From the NCBI RefSeq assembly GCF_017573545.1, contig NZ_JAGEOK010000018.1, positions 62,001-126,000 on the forward strand: 64,000 nt of DNA, given 5' to 3'. Positions 8,481 to 17,193 of the stretch are shown piece by piece (position 1 is the first letter of the stretch; each line of letters begins with the position of its first letter). The DNA is from Actinomadura nitritigenes. GTDB lineage: Bacteria; Actinomycetota; Actinomycetes; Streptosporangiales; Streptosporangiaceae. A program made the position numbers and the translations under genes. The notes beneath the pieces are model-generated. The model saw only the letters and a program-made list of their open reading frames with translations, searched no databases and was not told where the DNA came from.

Positions 8481-9566
8481 ATGGAGTGGGAGAGCGAGCC
8501 GGTCTCGTGGCGGGTCCGGCGCTGGGCGGCGCCCGCCGCGCTGGCGGTCCTGGTCGCCGCCGCCATCGTGGGGGTCGGGGCCTCGGTGGGCGGGGAGCCT
8601 CCGCGGGCGGCGGGGCGTTTCGAGTACCGGACGCCGCGCTTCATGCTCGGCCCGGGACGGCAGGGGCCGTGGCTGGAGGTGCGCACCACGCCCCGGACGG
8701 GCGCGCCCGGGCGGGTGGTCGATGCGGTGCGGCCACCGGCGGCCGCCGGTGCGGTGCAGGAGATCCTCGCGGGCCCGGACGGAGAATTCGTGGTCGCCGC
8801 CTCGCGGAGCGACCCGTGCGAGACGCGCCTCTTCCGGTTCCGGCTGACCGGTGGCGGCCACGTGACCGGGCTCGCGCCGGTGCGCGGCGGCACCATCCCC
8901 GCGCTGGTCGCGGGCCTCGCGATGAACCGCCGCGGCGACCGGCTCGCCTACGCGACCGCGCCGTGCGCGCCGGAGCCGCCGGACTCCCCGGCGCCCGCCG
9001 ACCCGCCGCGCGCGGTGGCGCCCGCGAACCCGCCGCGCGCCGCGCTGACCGTGCTCGACACCGCGACGGGGAACCGCCGCACGTGGAGCGCGGCCGGGCC
9101 CTCGGTCGTCGGCGAGATCGTCTGGGCCCGCGACGGCCGGACGCTCGGCTACACCATCGGCGACGTCGTCCCCGGGGCCGTGCGGGACCCCGCCATCCTG
9201 AACGTCACCGTCCGCGCGACCGACACCCGCGGCGGCGGATCCGGGCTGCGCGAGGGACGGGTCCTGTTCCGCGCGCAGGGCGGCGTCTCGTCCGTCACCA
9301 TGAGCCCGGACGCCCGTTCCGGCTACGGGATGATGCGCCGGCCGGACGCCACCGTCCTGTTCTCCTTCACCGAAGGGAGGCCGATGCACGTGACCCGCAC
9401 GATCCCGCAGCAGCCGGGGGCGGTCCTCGGCGTCGCCCTCGTCTCCAGCGGGGAACCGCGTTATGCCTGCTTGAACGGCCTCGACGCGTTCGGCAGGGCC
9501 CTCGACGGGGCGGTCCTGACGACCTTCTCGGGGTTCGGGCACTGCGACTCGGCGATGGCCTACTGA
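8481..9566 (+). CDS. Membrane-anchored protein of unknown function (possible beta-propeller)
   Basis: I do not recognise a named family. The 361-residue product has one N-terminal transmembrane segment (about residues 15-38, WAAPAALAVLVAAAIVGVGA) and an extracytoplasmic domain. That domain has repeated strand-turn patterns such as PDGEFVVAASRSD, MNRRGDRLAYAT, ARDGRTLGYTIGD and SPDARSGYGM, reminiscent of TolB or WD40-like propeller blades. Such proteins are common and uncharacterised in actinomycetes. It lies divergently from cobN and upstream of cobG, with no evidence of a B12 role. Confidence 0.65.
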   Translation: MEWESEPVSWRVRRWAAPAALAVLVAAAIVGVGASVGGEPPRAAGRFEYRTPRFMLGPGRQGPWLEVRTTPRTGAPGRVVDAVRPPAAAGAVQEILAGPDGEFVVAASRSDPCETRLFRFRLTGGGHVTGLAPVRGGTIPALVAGLAMNRRGDRLAYATAPCAPEPPDSPAPADPPRAVAPANPPRAALTVLDTATGNRRTWSAAGPSVVGEIVWARDGRTLGYTIGDVVPGAVRDPAILNVTVRATDTRGGGSGLREGRVLFRAQGGVSSVTMSPDARSGYGMMRRPDATVLFSFTEGRPMHVTRTIPQQPGAVLGVALVSSGEPRYACLNGLDAFGRALDGAVLTTFSGFGHCDSAMAY

Positions 9567-9615
9567 GCCGGCCCGCGACCCGAGATCGCGTCGCCGGGGC
9601 CTCCGGAGCGGGCCT

Positions 9616-9621
9616 TAGGAT
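9616..9621 (+). promoter_or_regulatory. Candidate -10 element for cobG (leaderless)
   Basis: TAGGAT ends 6 bp before the GTG of cobG, so the transcript would start at or next to the start codon. No Shine-Dalgarno sequence is seen. This fits leaderless initiation, common in actinobacteria. Confidence 0.4.
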
Positions 9622-9627
9622 CCTCGC

Positions 9628-10776
9628 GTGTCGACTTCGCGTTCGGGGCCGGACCGGTGTCCGGGGGCTCTGCGGGTGCACGCCGCCGCCGACGGGGGGC
9701 TGGCGCGCGTCCGGCTGCCCGGCGGCGCGCTGACCCGGCCGCAACTCGACGCCCTCGCCGCGGCCTCGAGCGACCTGGGCGACGGGTTCCTCGAACTGAC
9801 GTCGCGGGCGAACGTGCAGATCAGGGGGCTCACGGACGGGGCGGAGAACGAGCTGGGCGAGCGGCTTCGCGAGGCCGGGCTGCTGCCGTCCGCCGCGCAC
9901 GAGCGCGTCCGCAACATCCTCGGCAGCGTGCTGACCGGGCGCGACGGCTCCGGGCTGCTGGACGCCCGGCCCGTCGTGGCGGCGCTGGACGCGGGGCTCT
10001 GCGCCGACCCGGACCTCGCCGGCCTGCCCGGCCGGTTCCTGTTCGCGGTCGACGACGGGCGCGGCGACGTCATCGCGCTGCGCGCCGACGTCGGCCTGTA
10101 CGCGGTGGCGCCGGACGCGTTCGCCCTGGTCCTCGCCGGGACGGACAGCGGCCTGAGGGCGCGCCCCGAGGACGCCGCCGCGCTCGCGCTGGACGCCGCG
10201 CGCGCGTTCCTGCGCGTCCGGACGAGCGAGTGGCGGCTCGCGGAACTCGGCCGCGGCCTCCCGCTGCCCGGCGGCGGGAGCGACCCCGTCCCGGTCCCGG
10301 CGGTCCCGTACCGGACGCCGCTCGGCGAGATCCCGCAGCGGGACGGGCGGACGGCGTTCTCCGGGCTGGTCCCGCTCGGCCGCCTCGACCCGGCCGGTCT
10401 GGGCGCCGCCGGGGAGATCATTGTCACTCCGTGGCGGGGCGTCGTCATTACCGGCATCGCGGACATGTCACACTTCCCTGGCCTGGTCACCGGACCCGGC
10501 TGGGCGGGGCTGACGTCCTGCGCGGGCCGTCCCGGCTGCGCGAAGTCGCTCACCGACGTGCGCGCGGACGCGGCGCGGGCCCGCCGGGCCGGCGGCGGCC
10601 TGCCGGTGCACTGGTCGGGCTGCGAGCGGCAGTGCGGGCGCCCCGCCGACCGGCACGTCGCGGTCGTGGCCGTCCCCGGCGGCTACGAGGTGCGGCTCGG
10701 CGACGAGGTCCGCGCCCGGTCCCACGACCTGACGGCGACGGCCGCGGCCGCCGCCACGACACGGAGGAGCGAGTGA
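9628..10776 (+). CDS. cobG: Precorrin-3B synthase CobG
   Basis: A 382-residue member of the nitrite/sulfite-reductase-like family. CobG hydroxylates precorrin-3A with O2 to make precorrin-3B, the step that commits to the aerobic ring-contraction route. Two ferredoxin-like halves are visible, with FLELTSRANVQIRGL in the first. The [4Fe-4S] cysteines are in SCAGRPGCAKS and SGCERQCGRP near residues 295 and 330. The GTG start follows a candidate leaderless promoter. It overlaps cobH by GTGA at 10773, starting a cobG-cobH-cobIJ operon. Confidence 0.93.
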   Translation: MSTSRSGPDRCPGALRVHAAADGGLARVRLPGGALTRPQLDALAAASSDLGDGFLELTSRANVQIRGLTDGAENELGERLREAGLLPSAAHERVRNILGSVLTGRDGSGLLDARPVVAALDAGLCADPDLAGLPGRFLFAVDDGRGDVIALRADVGLYAVAPDAFALVLAGTDSGLRARPEDAAALALDAARAFLRVRTSEWRLAELGRGLPLPGGGSDPVPVPAVPYRTPLGEIPQRDGRTAFSGLVPLGRLDPAGLGAAGEIIVTPWRGVVITGIADMSHFPGLVTGPGWAGLTSCAGRPGCAKSLTDVRADAARARRAGGGLPVHWSGCERQCGRPADRHVAVVAVPGGYEVRLGDEVRARSHDLTATAAAAATTRRSE

Positions 10777-11393
10777 TCGACTACGTCCGCGACGGCGCGG
10801 AGATCTACCGGCGGTCGTTCGCGACCATCAGGGCGGAGGCGGACCTCGCGGGGCTGCCGGACGACGTCGCCCGGGTCGCCGTCCGCATGATCCACTCGTG
10901 CGGGATGACCGACCTGGTGCGCGACCTGGACCACGCGCCCGGCGTCGTCGCGGCGGCCCGTGGAGCGCTGCTGGCGGGCCGGCCGATCCTGTGCGACGCG
11001 CGGATGGTCGCGGCGGGCGTCACCCGCCGGCGGCTCCCCGCGGCCAACGACGTGGTCTGCACGCTCGGCGACCCCCGCGTGCCCGCGCTCGCCGCGGAAC
11101 TCGGCACCACCCGCAGCGCCGCCGCGCTGGAGCTGTGGCGCGACCGCCTCGGCGGCTCCGTCGTCGCGATCGGCAACGCGCCGACCGCGCTGTTCCGGCT
11201 GCTGGAGATGGTCGCGGACGGCGCGCCCCGGCCCGCCGCCGTGCTCGGCATACCGGTCGGGTTCATCGGCGCCGCCGAGTCCAAGGACGCGCTCGCCGCG
11301 TCCGGCCTGCCGTACCTGGTCGTGCGCGGGCGGCGCGGCGGCAGCGCGATGACCGCCGCCGCGATCAACGCCATCGCCAGCGAGGAAGAGTGA
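10773..11393 (+). CDS. cobH: Precorrin-8X methylmutase CobH/CbiC
   Basis: A 206-residue enzyme that moves the C11 methyl to C12, giving hydrogenobyrinate. Seen: IYRRSFATIRAEADL near the N terminus, the catalytic-histidine segment MIHSCGMTDL, the ILCDARMVAAGVTRRRL loop, and the C-terminal GFIGAAESKDAL. The start is the GTG of a GTGA overlap with the cobG stop. Its own stop overlaps the ATG of cobIJ by one base (TGATG). The length is typical. Confidence 0.95.
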   Translation: MIDYVRDGAEIYRRSFATIRAEADLAGLPDDVARVAVRMIHSCGMTDLVRDLDHAPGVVAAARGALLAGRPILCDARMVAAGVTRRRLPAANDVVCTLGDPRVPALAAELGTTRSAAALELWRDRLGGSVVAIGNAPTALFRLLEMVADGAPRPAAVLGIPVGFIGAAESKDALAASGLPYLVVRGRRGGSAMTAAAINAIASEEE

Positions 11394-12895
11394 TGACCGG
11401 ACACCTGTACGGGGTGGGCCTCGGCCCCGGCGACCCCGAGCTGATCACCGTGAAGGCGGCCCGGCTCGTCGGGAGCGCGGACGTGGTCGTGCACCACGCG
11501 GCGCGGCACGGGCGCAGCATCGCCCGCCGCATCGCCGCCCCCCACCTGCGCGAAGGGCAGATCGAGGAAGCGCTCATCTACCCGGTCACCACCGAGCGGA
11601 CGAGCGACTACCGGGCCGTCCTGGAGGAGTTCTACGAGCGGTGCGCGGCGCGGCTCGCCGAGCATCTCGACGCCGGACGCGACGTCGTGGTGCTGTGCGA
11701 GGGGGACCCGTTCTTCTACGGCTCCTACATGCACCTGCACAAGCGGCTCTCCGGCCGGTACCCGACGACGGTGGTGCCGGGCGTGACGTCGGTGAGCGCC
11801 GCGTCCGCCGAGCTGGGGCGCCCGCTGGTGGAGCGCGACGAGGTGCTGACCGTCCTGCCGGGCACGCTGCCGCCCGCCGACCTGGCCCGCCGCCTCGCCG
11901 CCACCGACTCGGCCGCCGTGCTGAAGCTCGGCCGGACGTTCGGCGGCGTCCGCGCGGCCCTGGACGAGGCGGGCCGCCTGGACGACGCCTGGTACGTCGA
12001 GCGCGCCACCACCGACGGGCAGCGGGCGCTGCCGCTCGCGGAGGTCGATCCGGAGACCGTCCCGTACTTCTCCGTCGCGATCCTGCCGAGCCGCGTGCAC
12101 GAGCGGACGCGCCGCGAGCTGCCGGAACCCGCCGCGCCAGGGGAGGGGCAGGGCGAGGTCGCGATCGTCGGGCTCGGCCCGGCGGGCCGCGAGTGGCTCA
12201 CCCCCGAGGCGCAGGACGCCCTCGCCACCGCCGACGACCTCGTCGGCTACGCCCCCTACCTGGCGCGGGTGCCCGCGAACCCCCGGCAGGAGCGGCACGC
12301 GTCCGACAACCGGGTCGAGTCGGAGCGGGCCGAGTTCGCGCTCGCGCTGGCCGAGCGGGGACGCCGCGTGGCGGTGGTGTCGTCGGGCGACCCGGGCGTG
12401 TTCGCGATGGCCGCCGCCGTGCTGGAGGTCGCCGCCGAGGACCGCTGGAAGGACGTCCCGGTGCGGGTCCTGCCCGGGCTGACCGCCGCGAACGCCGTCG
12501 CGTCCCGGATCGGCGCGCCGCTCGGGCACGACTACTGCGTGCTGTCGCTGTCGGACCGGCTGAAGCCCTGGGACGTCATCGCGTCCCGCCTCGCCGCCGC
12601 GGCGGCCGCCGACCTGGTCATCGCGATCTACAACCCGGCGTCGAAGACCCGGAAGGAGCAGGTCGCGAGGGCCCGCGACGTGCTGCTGGAGCACCGCTCG
12701 CCGGACACGCCGGTCGTCATCGGGCGCGACGTCGGCGGCCCCGAGGAGAGCGTCCGGGTGGTCCGGCTCGCCGACCTCGACGCGGACGGCGTCGACATGC
12801 GCACGCTGCTGCTGGTGGGCTCGTCGCGGACGACGGTCGCCGAGCGCGGCGACGGCCGCACGACCGTGTTCACGCCGCGCCGCTACCCGTCATGA
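11393..12895 (+). CDS. cobIJ: Bifunctional precorrin-2 C20- / precorrin-3B C17-methyltransferase CobIJ
   Basis: A 500-residue fusion of two SAM-dependent tetrapyrrole methylases. Residues 1 to about 245 are CobI/CbiL: GVGLGPGDPELITVKAARL, then CEGDPFFYGSYM and VVPGVTSVSAASA. From about residue 257 comes CobJ/CbiH: VAIVGLGPAGREWLTPEA, VVSSGDPGVFAMA and IYNPASKTR. Fusion of the two is common in actinobacteria. The ATG at 11393 is fixed by the family N terminus and the TGATG junction. Its 3' end overlaps the convergent cobK by 13 bp. Confidence 0.95.
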   Translation: MTGHLYGVGLGPGDPELITVKAARLVGSADVVVHHAARHGRSIARRIAAPHLREGQIEEALIYPVTTERTSDYRAVLEEFYERCAARLAEHLDAGRDVVVLCEGDPFFYGSYMHLHKRLSGRYPTTVVPGVTSVSAASAELGRPLVERDEVLTVLPGTLPPADLARRLAATDSAAVLKLGRTFGGVRAALDEAGRLDDAWYVERATTDGQRALPLAEVDPETVPYFSVAILPSRVHERTRRELPEPAAPGEGQGEVAIVGLGPAGREWLTPEAQDALATADDLVGYAPYLARVPANPRQERHASDNRVESERAEFALALAERGRRVAVVSSGDPGVFAMAAAVLEVAAEDRWKDVPVRVLPGLTAANAVASRIGAPLGHDYCVLSLSDRLKPWDVIASRLAAAAAADLVIAIYNPASKTRKEQVARARDVLLEHRSPDTPVVIGRDVGGPEESVRVVRLADLDADGVDMRTLLLVGSSRTTVAERGDGRTTVFTPRRYPS

Positions 12896-13653
12896 GCGAG
12901 CCGCTGCCGGGTGAGCCACGCGGTCGCCTCCTCGACCGTCGCGGCGATCGGGACGCCGTCCGGGGCGGGCGGCCGGTCGACCATGACCACCGGGATCCGC
13001 AGCGTCCGGGCCGCGGTGAGCTTGGCGGACGTCATCGCGCTGCCGCTGTCCTTGGTGACCAGCGCGTCGATCGCGTACCGGCGCATCAGCGCCAGCTCCT
13101 CGTCGACGGTGAACGGGCCGCGCGCGAGGACCGTCTCCATCCGCGGCGGCAGCGGCGGCTCCGGCGGGTCGACGGACCGGACGAGGAACCAGCGGCGCGC
13201 GTCGCCCGCGAACGCGGCGAGGTTCTTGCGGCCGGTGGTCAGGAAGACCCGCTCGCCGGGCAGGTCCGCGGCGGCGGCCTCCAGCGACGGGACGCGCCGC
13301 CAGTCGTCGCCGGGGCCCTCCGTCCAGCCGGGGCGGCGCAGCACCAGCAGCGGGACGCCGGTCCGCTCCGCCGCGAGCACGGCGGACTCGGTCATCAGCG
13401 CGGCGAACGGATGCGTCGCGTCGACGACCGCGCCGATCCCCTCGTCGCGCAGCCAGGCCGCGAGCCCGTCCGGGCCGCCGAACCCGCCGATGCGGGTGCG
13501 GCCCGGCGGCAGGTCGGGGTCGGCCGTCCGGCCCGCCAGCGAGCTGATCACGTCGTAGCGGGGATCGGCGGCGAGGCGCCCGGCCAGCCGCCGCGCCTCG
13601 CCGGTGCCGCCGAGCAGCAGCACGCGCCTGGTCCGTTCCACGGGCGGGGTCAC
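12883..13653 (-). CDS. cobK: Precorrin-6A reductase CobK
   Basis: A 256-residue NADPH-dependent enzyme reducing precorrin-6A to precorrin-6B. Seen: RRVLLLGGTGEARRLAGRL at the N terminus, VVDATHPFAALMTESA (CobK/CbiJ signature), FLTTGRKNLAAF, and the C-terminal LVTKDSGSAMTSAKL. GTG 13653 starts the protein 17 bp from the divergent cbiD start, so both promoters must overlap the neighbouring genes. It is tail-to-tail with cobIJ with a 13-bp overlap. Confidence 0.93.
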   Translation of the reverse strand: MTPPVERTRRVLLLGGTGEARRLAGRLAADPRYDVISSLAGRTADPDLPPGRTRIGGFGGPDGLAAWLRDEGIGAVVDATHPFAALMTESAVLAAERTGVPLLVLRRPGWTEGPGDDWRRVPSLEAAAADLPGERVFLTTGRKNLAAFAGDARRWFLVRSVDPPEPPLPPRMETVLARGPFTVDEELALMRRYAIDALVTKDSGSAMTSAKLTAARTLRIPVVMVDRPPAPDGVPIAATVEEATAWLTRQRLAHDG

Positions 13654-13670
13654 GCCACCAGGGTACGGCC

Positions 13671-14708
13671 GTGAGCGATCTCCGTTACGGCTGGACCACC
13701 GGGGCGTGCGCGACGGCCGCGACGAAGGCGGCGCACGCCGCGCTGCTCACCGGCGAGTTCCCCGACCCGGTCCGGATCACGCTGCCGAAGGGGCAGGAGC
13801 CCGCGTTCGCGCTGGCCGTCGAGGAGCTCGGCGACGGGTTCGCGACGGCCGGGATCGTCAAGGACGCGGGCGACGACCCCGACGTCACGCACGGCGCGCT
13901 CGTCCGCTCGACCGTCCGGCCGGGCCCGCCCGGCGGCGGGGTGGTGTTCCGCGCGGGACCGGGCGTCGGCACCGTCACCCGCCCCGGCCTGCCGCTGGAG
14001 GTCGGCGAGCCGGCGATCAACCCGGTGCCGCGCCGGATGATGCGGGAGGTCCTCGGCGGCGCCGACGTCATCGTGGAGATCTCCGTCGACGGCGGCGAGG
14101 AGCTGGCGCGCCGCACGTGGAACCCGCGCCTCGGCATCCTCGGCGGGCTGTCGATCCTCGGCACGACCGGCGTCGTCGTCCCGTACTCGTGCTCGGCGTG
14201 GATCGACAGCATCCGGCGCGGCGTGGACGTCGCGCGGGCCATGGGACGCGAGCACGTCGCGGGCGCGACCGGCAGCACGTCCGAGAAGGTCGCCGCCGAC
14301 CTGTACGGCCTCCCGGAGGACGCGCTGCTCGACATGGGCGACTTCGCCGGTGCCGTGCTGAAGTACCTGCGCCGCCACCCGGTGCCCAGGCTGACGATCG
14401 CGGGCGGCGTCGGCAAGCTCGCCAAGCTCGCCGCCGGTCACCTCGACCTGCACTCCAAGCGGTCCCAGGTCGACTTCGGGGTCCTGGCGTCCATGGTCGC
14501 CGATCCCGGGACCGCCGAGCGGGTGCGGGGCGCCAACACCGCGCTCGACGCGCTCCAGATCTGCATGCGGGCCGGCGTCCCGCTGGGCGACCTGGTGGCG
14601 GCCCGCGCCCGCGAGACCGCACTCGCCACCCTGCGCGGCGCGCCGGTGGCCGTCGACGTCGTCGTCATCGACCGCGCCGGCACGATCGTGGGGCGCGCCG
14701 GCCCCTGA
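13671..14708 (+). CDS. cbiD: Cobalt-precorrin-5B (C1)-methyltransferase CbiD
   Basis: A 345-residue SAM-dependent enzyme of the anaerobic pathway. It shows LRYGWTTGACATAATKAA at the N terminus, EPAINPVPRRMM, GGLSILGTTGVVVPYS and GATGSTSEKVA, all CbiD hallmarks. It is here among aerobic-route genes (cobG, late chelatase cobN) and no cobF is seen, so it probably supplies the C1 methylation that CobF performs elsewhere. That substitution is inference. GTG start, 345 residues, normal length. Confidence 0.94.
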   Translation: MSDLRYGWTTGACATAATKAAHAALLTGEFPDPVRITLPKGQEPAFALAVEELGDGFATAGIVKDAGDDPDVTHGALVRSTVRPGPPGGGVVFRAGPGVGTVTRPGLPLEVGEPAINPVPRRMMREVLGGADVIVEISVDGGEELARRTWNPRLGILGGLSILGTTGVVVPYSCSAWIDSIRRGVDVARAMGREHVAGATGSTSEKVAADLYGLPEDALLDMGDFAGAVLKYLRRHPVPRLTIAGGVGKLAKLAAGHLDLHSKRSQVDFGVLASMVADPGTAERVRGANTALDALQICMRAGVPLGDLVAARARETALATLRGAPVAVDVVVIDRAGTIVGRAGP

Positions 14709-14730
14709 CCCCGCTCCGCGGTGAACGTGC

Positions 14731-15471
14731 TCAGCGGCAGCGGGCCGCGGAGTACAGGTGGCTGTCGGTGAAGCCCTCGGCGGCCAGGACGCGGCCGACG
14801 ATGATCACCGCGGTCCGCTCGATGCCCGCCGCGCGGACCTTCGCCGCGATGTCGGCCAGCGTGCCCCGGACGATCACCTCGTCCGGGCGGGACGCGTAGG
14901 CGACCACGGCGACCGGGCAGTCCCCGCCGTAGTTCGGGACCAGCTCGTCCACGACCGGCCCGATCCGCTGGACGGCCAGATGCAGCACCATCGTCGCGCC
15001 GCTCCGGCCGAGCGTCGCGAGGTCCTCGCCCGGCGGCATCGGCGTCGCCCGCGCCGACGTGCGGGTCAGCACCACGGTCTGCGCCACCTCCGGGACGGTC
15101 AGCTCCCGGCCCAGCGAGGCCGCCGCCGCCGCGAACGCGGGCACGCCCGGCGTCACGTCGTACGGCACGCCCGCCGCGTCCAGCCGCCGCATCTGCTCGG
15201 CCATCGCGCTGAACACCGACGGGTCGCCCGAGTGCAGCCGCGCGACGTCCTGCCCGCGCCCGTGCGCCGCGACGAGCTCGGCGACGATGTCGTCCAGGAC
15301 CATGGCCGCCGTGTTCACCAGGCGCGCGCCCTCCGGGCACCACCCCAGCACCTCCGGCGGGACGAGGCTCCCCGCGTACAGGCACACGGGCGACGCCGCG
15401 ACGAGGTCGCGGCCGCGGACGGTCATCAGGTCGGCGGCGCCCGGCCCGGCACCGATGAAGTGCACGGTCAC
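14731..15471 (-). CDS. cobM: Precorrin-4 C11-methyltransferase CobM
   Basis: A 246-residue tetrapyrrole methylase: VHFIGAGPGAADLMTVRGRDL, LHSGDPSVFSAMAEQM and YDVTPGVPAFAAAAASLGREL are the SAM-binding and family motifs. It methylates C11 of precorrin-4. The GTG at 15471 forms a GTGA overlap with the cobL stop, so cobL and cobM are translationally coupled, with cobL first. A second GTG six bases later is possible but less well placed. Confidence 0.94.
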   Translation of the reverse strand: MTVHFIGAGPGAADLMTVRGRDLVAASPVCLYAGSLVPPEVLGWCPEGARLVNTAAMVLDDIVAELVAAHGRGQDVARLHSGDPSVFSAMAEQMRRLDAAGVPYDVTPGVPAFAAAAASLGRELTVPEVAQTVVLTRTSARATPMPPGEDLATLGRSGATMVLHLAVQRIGPVVDELVPNYGGDCPVAVVAYASRPDEVIVRGTLADIAAKVRAAGIERTAVIIVGRVLAAEGFTDSHLYSAARCR

Positions 15472-16724
15472 CGGTCGTCCCCCCGCGTCGCGGCCCACTG
15501 CGTCACCGGCATCATCGGCCGCCAGCCGGTGAACCCGCCGACCGCCCCGGCGCGGCCGATGTCGATCCTGGTCAGGTCGCCGCCGAGCCGCTCGCGCGCC
15601 TGCGTCACCACCCGCTCCGACTCGATCGTGACGGCGTTGACGACCAGCCGGCCGCCCGGCCGCAGCGCCTCCCAGCACGCGTCCACCATCCCCGGCGCGG
15701 TGACGCCGCCGCCGATGAACACCGCGTCCGGCGCGCCGAGGCCCGCCAGCGCGGCGGGCGCCTCGCCGACGACGACCCGGATCCCCGGCACGCCGAGGGC
15801 CCGCGCGTTCGCCTCGATCCGCGCGGCGCGCAGCGGCCGCTCCTCGATCGCGATCGCCCGGCACGAGCGGTGCGCGCGCATCCACTCGATCCCGATGCTC
15901 CCGGCGCCCGCCCCGACGTCCCACAGCAGCTCGCCCGGCACCGGCCCCAGCCGCGCCAGGGTGATCGCGCGGACCTCCCGCTTGGTGATCTGCCCGTCGT
16001 GGTCGTAGGAGTCGTCCGGCAGCCCCGGCACGACCGGCGTCCCGGGCCCCTCGCAGCGGATCGCGACGACGTTCAGCGCGCCCGGATCGTCCGGGACGGG
16101 GCCGACGCGCTCGTCCTCCGCGCCCAGCCGCTCCAGGACGGTCACCTCGCTGCCGCCGTACCCGCGCTCGTCCAGCAGCGCCTCGACCTCGGCGGGCGTG
16201 TCCGCGTCCGCGCTCAGCACCAGCACCCGCCGGCCCGGCGCCAGCACCCCGGCCAGCACCGGCAGCGGCCGCCCGACCGCGCTCACGACCTCGGTGTCCT
16301 CGACTGGCCAGCCGAGCCGCGCGCACGCCAGCGACAGCGACGACGCGTGCGGTACCACCCGCACCCGGTCCGCCCCGAGCAGCCGGACCAGCGTCGTCCC
16401 CACCCCGTAGAACATCGGGTCGCCGCTCGCGGCGACCGCGATCCGGCGGCCCCGGTGCGCCTCGAACAGCGTCGACAGGCCCGGCATCATCGGCGACGGC
16501 CACAGCGCCCGCTCGGCGTCCAGCGCCGGCAGCAGCCCGAGCTGCCGCGGCCCGCCCATGATCACTTCCGCCTTGCGGAACGCGTCCCGGGCGGGCTCGG
16601 TGAGGCCCTCCCAGCCGTCCGCGCCCATCCCGACGACCCAGACGTCCGGCGCCGCGGGCGCCTCCTCGGTCACGTCCTCCGGCAGGTCCGCCCGCAGGTC
16701 CGGCCGGGTGATCCCGTCAGACAC
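15468..16724 (-). CDS. cobL: Precorrin-6Y C5,15-methyltransferase (decarboxylating) CobL
   Basis: 418 residues with two modules: an N-terminal CbiE-like methylase (about 27-215, VWVVGMGADGWEGLTEPA, AASGDPMFYGVG) and a C-terminal CbiT-like SAM domain (about 240-405, LLWDVGAGAGSIGIEWMRA). Together they methylate C5 and C15 and decarboxylate the C12 acetate chain. The first 25 residues are an extra acidic extension. The gene is the middle of a three-gene unit: it overlaps the upstream PPOX gene by 8 bp and cobM by 4 bp. Confidence 0.94.
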   Translation of the reverse strand: MSDGITRPDLRADLPEDVTEEAPAAPDVWVVGMGADGWEGLTEPARDAFRKAEVIMGGPRQLGLLPALDAERALWPSPMMPGLSTLFEAHRGRRIAVAASGDPMFYGVGTTLVRLLGADRVRVVPHASSLSLACARLGWPVEDTEVVSAVGRPLPVLAGVLAPGRRVLVLSADADTPAEVEALLDERGYGGSEVTVLERLGAEDERVGPVPDDPGALNVVAIRCEGPGTPVVPGLPDDSYDHDGQITKREVRAITLARLGPVPGELLWDVGAGAGSIGIEWMRAHRSCRAIAIEERPLRAARIEANARALGVPGIRVVVGEAPAALAGLGAPDAVFIGGGVTAPGMVDACWEALRPGGRLVVNAVTIESERVVTQARERLGGDLTRIDIGRAGAVGGFTGWRPMMPVTQWAATRGDDR

Positions 16725-17127
16725 TGCCGAGCACCCGCCCGACCGCGATCTCGATCACGACCCGCCGCGGGTTGGCGCGCGGCGGCTTGTACCGCTCGGC
16801 GTAGCGGCGCTCGGCGTCGGCGACGGCGGCGGCGTCCGTCCTGAGGACGGCCCGGCCCTCGACCGTGATCCAGTGCCGGCCGTCCACCTGGCTCACCGCG
16901 GCCGGGAGCCCCGCCGCGCCCGCGGCCCGCACGTGCCGCGCCTTCGCCGAGTCCGCCGAGGTGATCACGCGCACCAGCCCCGCTTCGGCGTCCAGCGTCG
17001 CGCCCACCGGCACGGCGTGCGGCGTGCCGTCCGGCCGGACGGTGACCAGCGTGCAGATCCGCCGCTCCCGCCAGAACTCCCGCACCCGCTCGTCGTCCAG
17101 GCTCAGCCGGTGTCGTGTCCCCTGCAT
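16717..17127 (-). CDS. PPOX-class flavin/F420-binding protein
   Basis: A 136-residue split beta-barrel of the pyridoxamine 5'-phosphate oxidase superfamily. Seen: RICTLVTVRPDGTPHAVPVGATL, VRVITSADSAKARHVRAAG and HWITVEGRAVLRTD, typical of the small actinobacterial Rv1155-like group, many of which bind F420. The ATG is preceded by GGACGAGA. The last 8 bp overlap cobL, so it is transcribed with cobL and cobM. Whether it has any B12 function is unknown. Confidence 0.85.
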   Translation of the reverse strand: MQGTRHRLSLDDERVREFWRERRICTLVTVRPDGTPHAVPVGATLDAEAGLVRVITSADSAKARHVRAAGAAGLPAAVSQVDGRHWITVEGRAVLRTDAAAVADAERRYAERYKPPRANPRRVVIEIAVGRVLGSV

Positions 17128-17193
17128 CTCGTCCTCTCGTCCGGATGAGGAGCAGGATCCCAGAAACCGGCCGCGGTTCGCGCGCCGGCCGGG

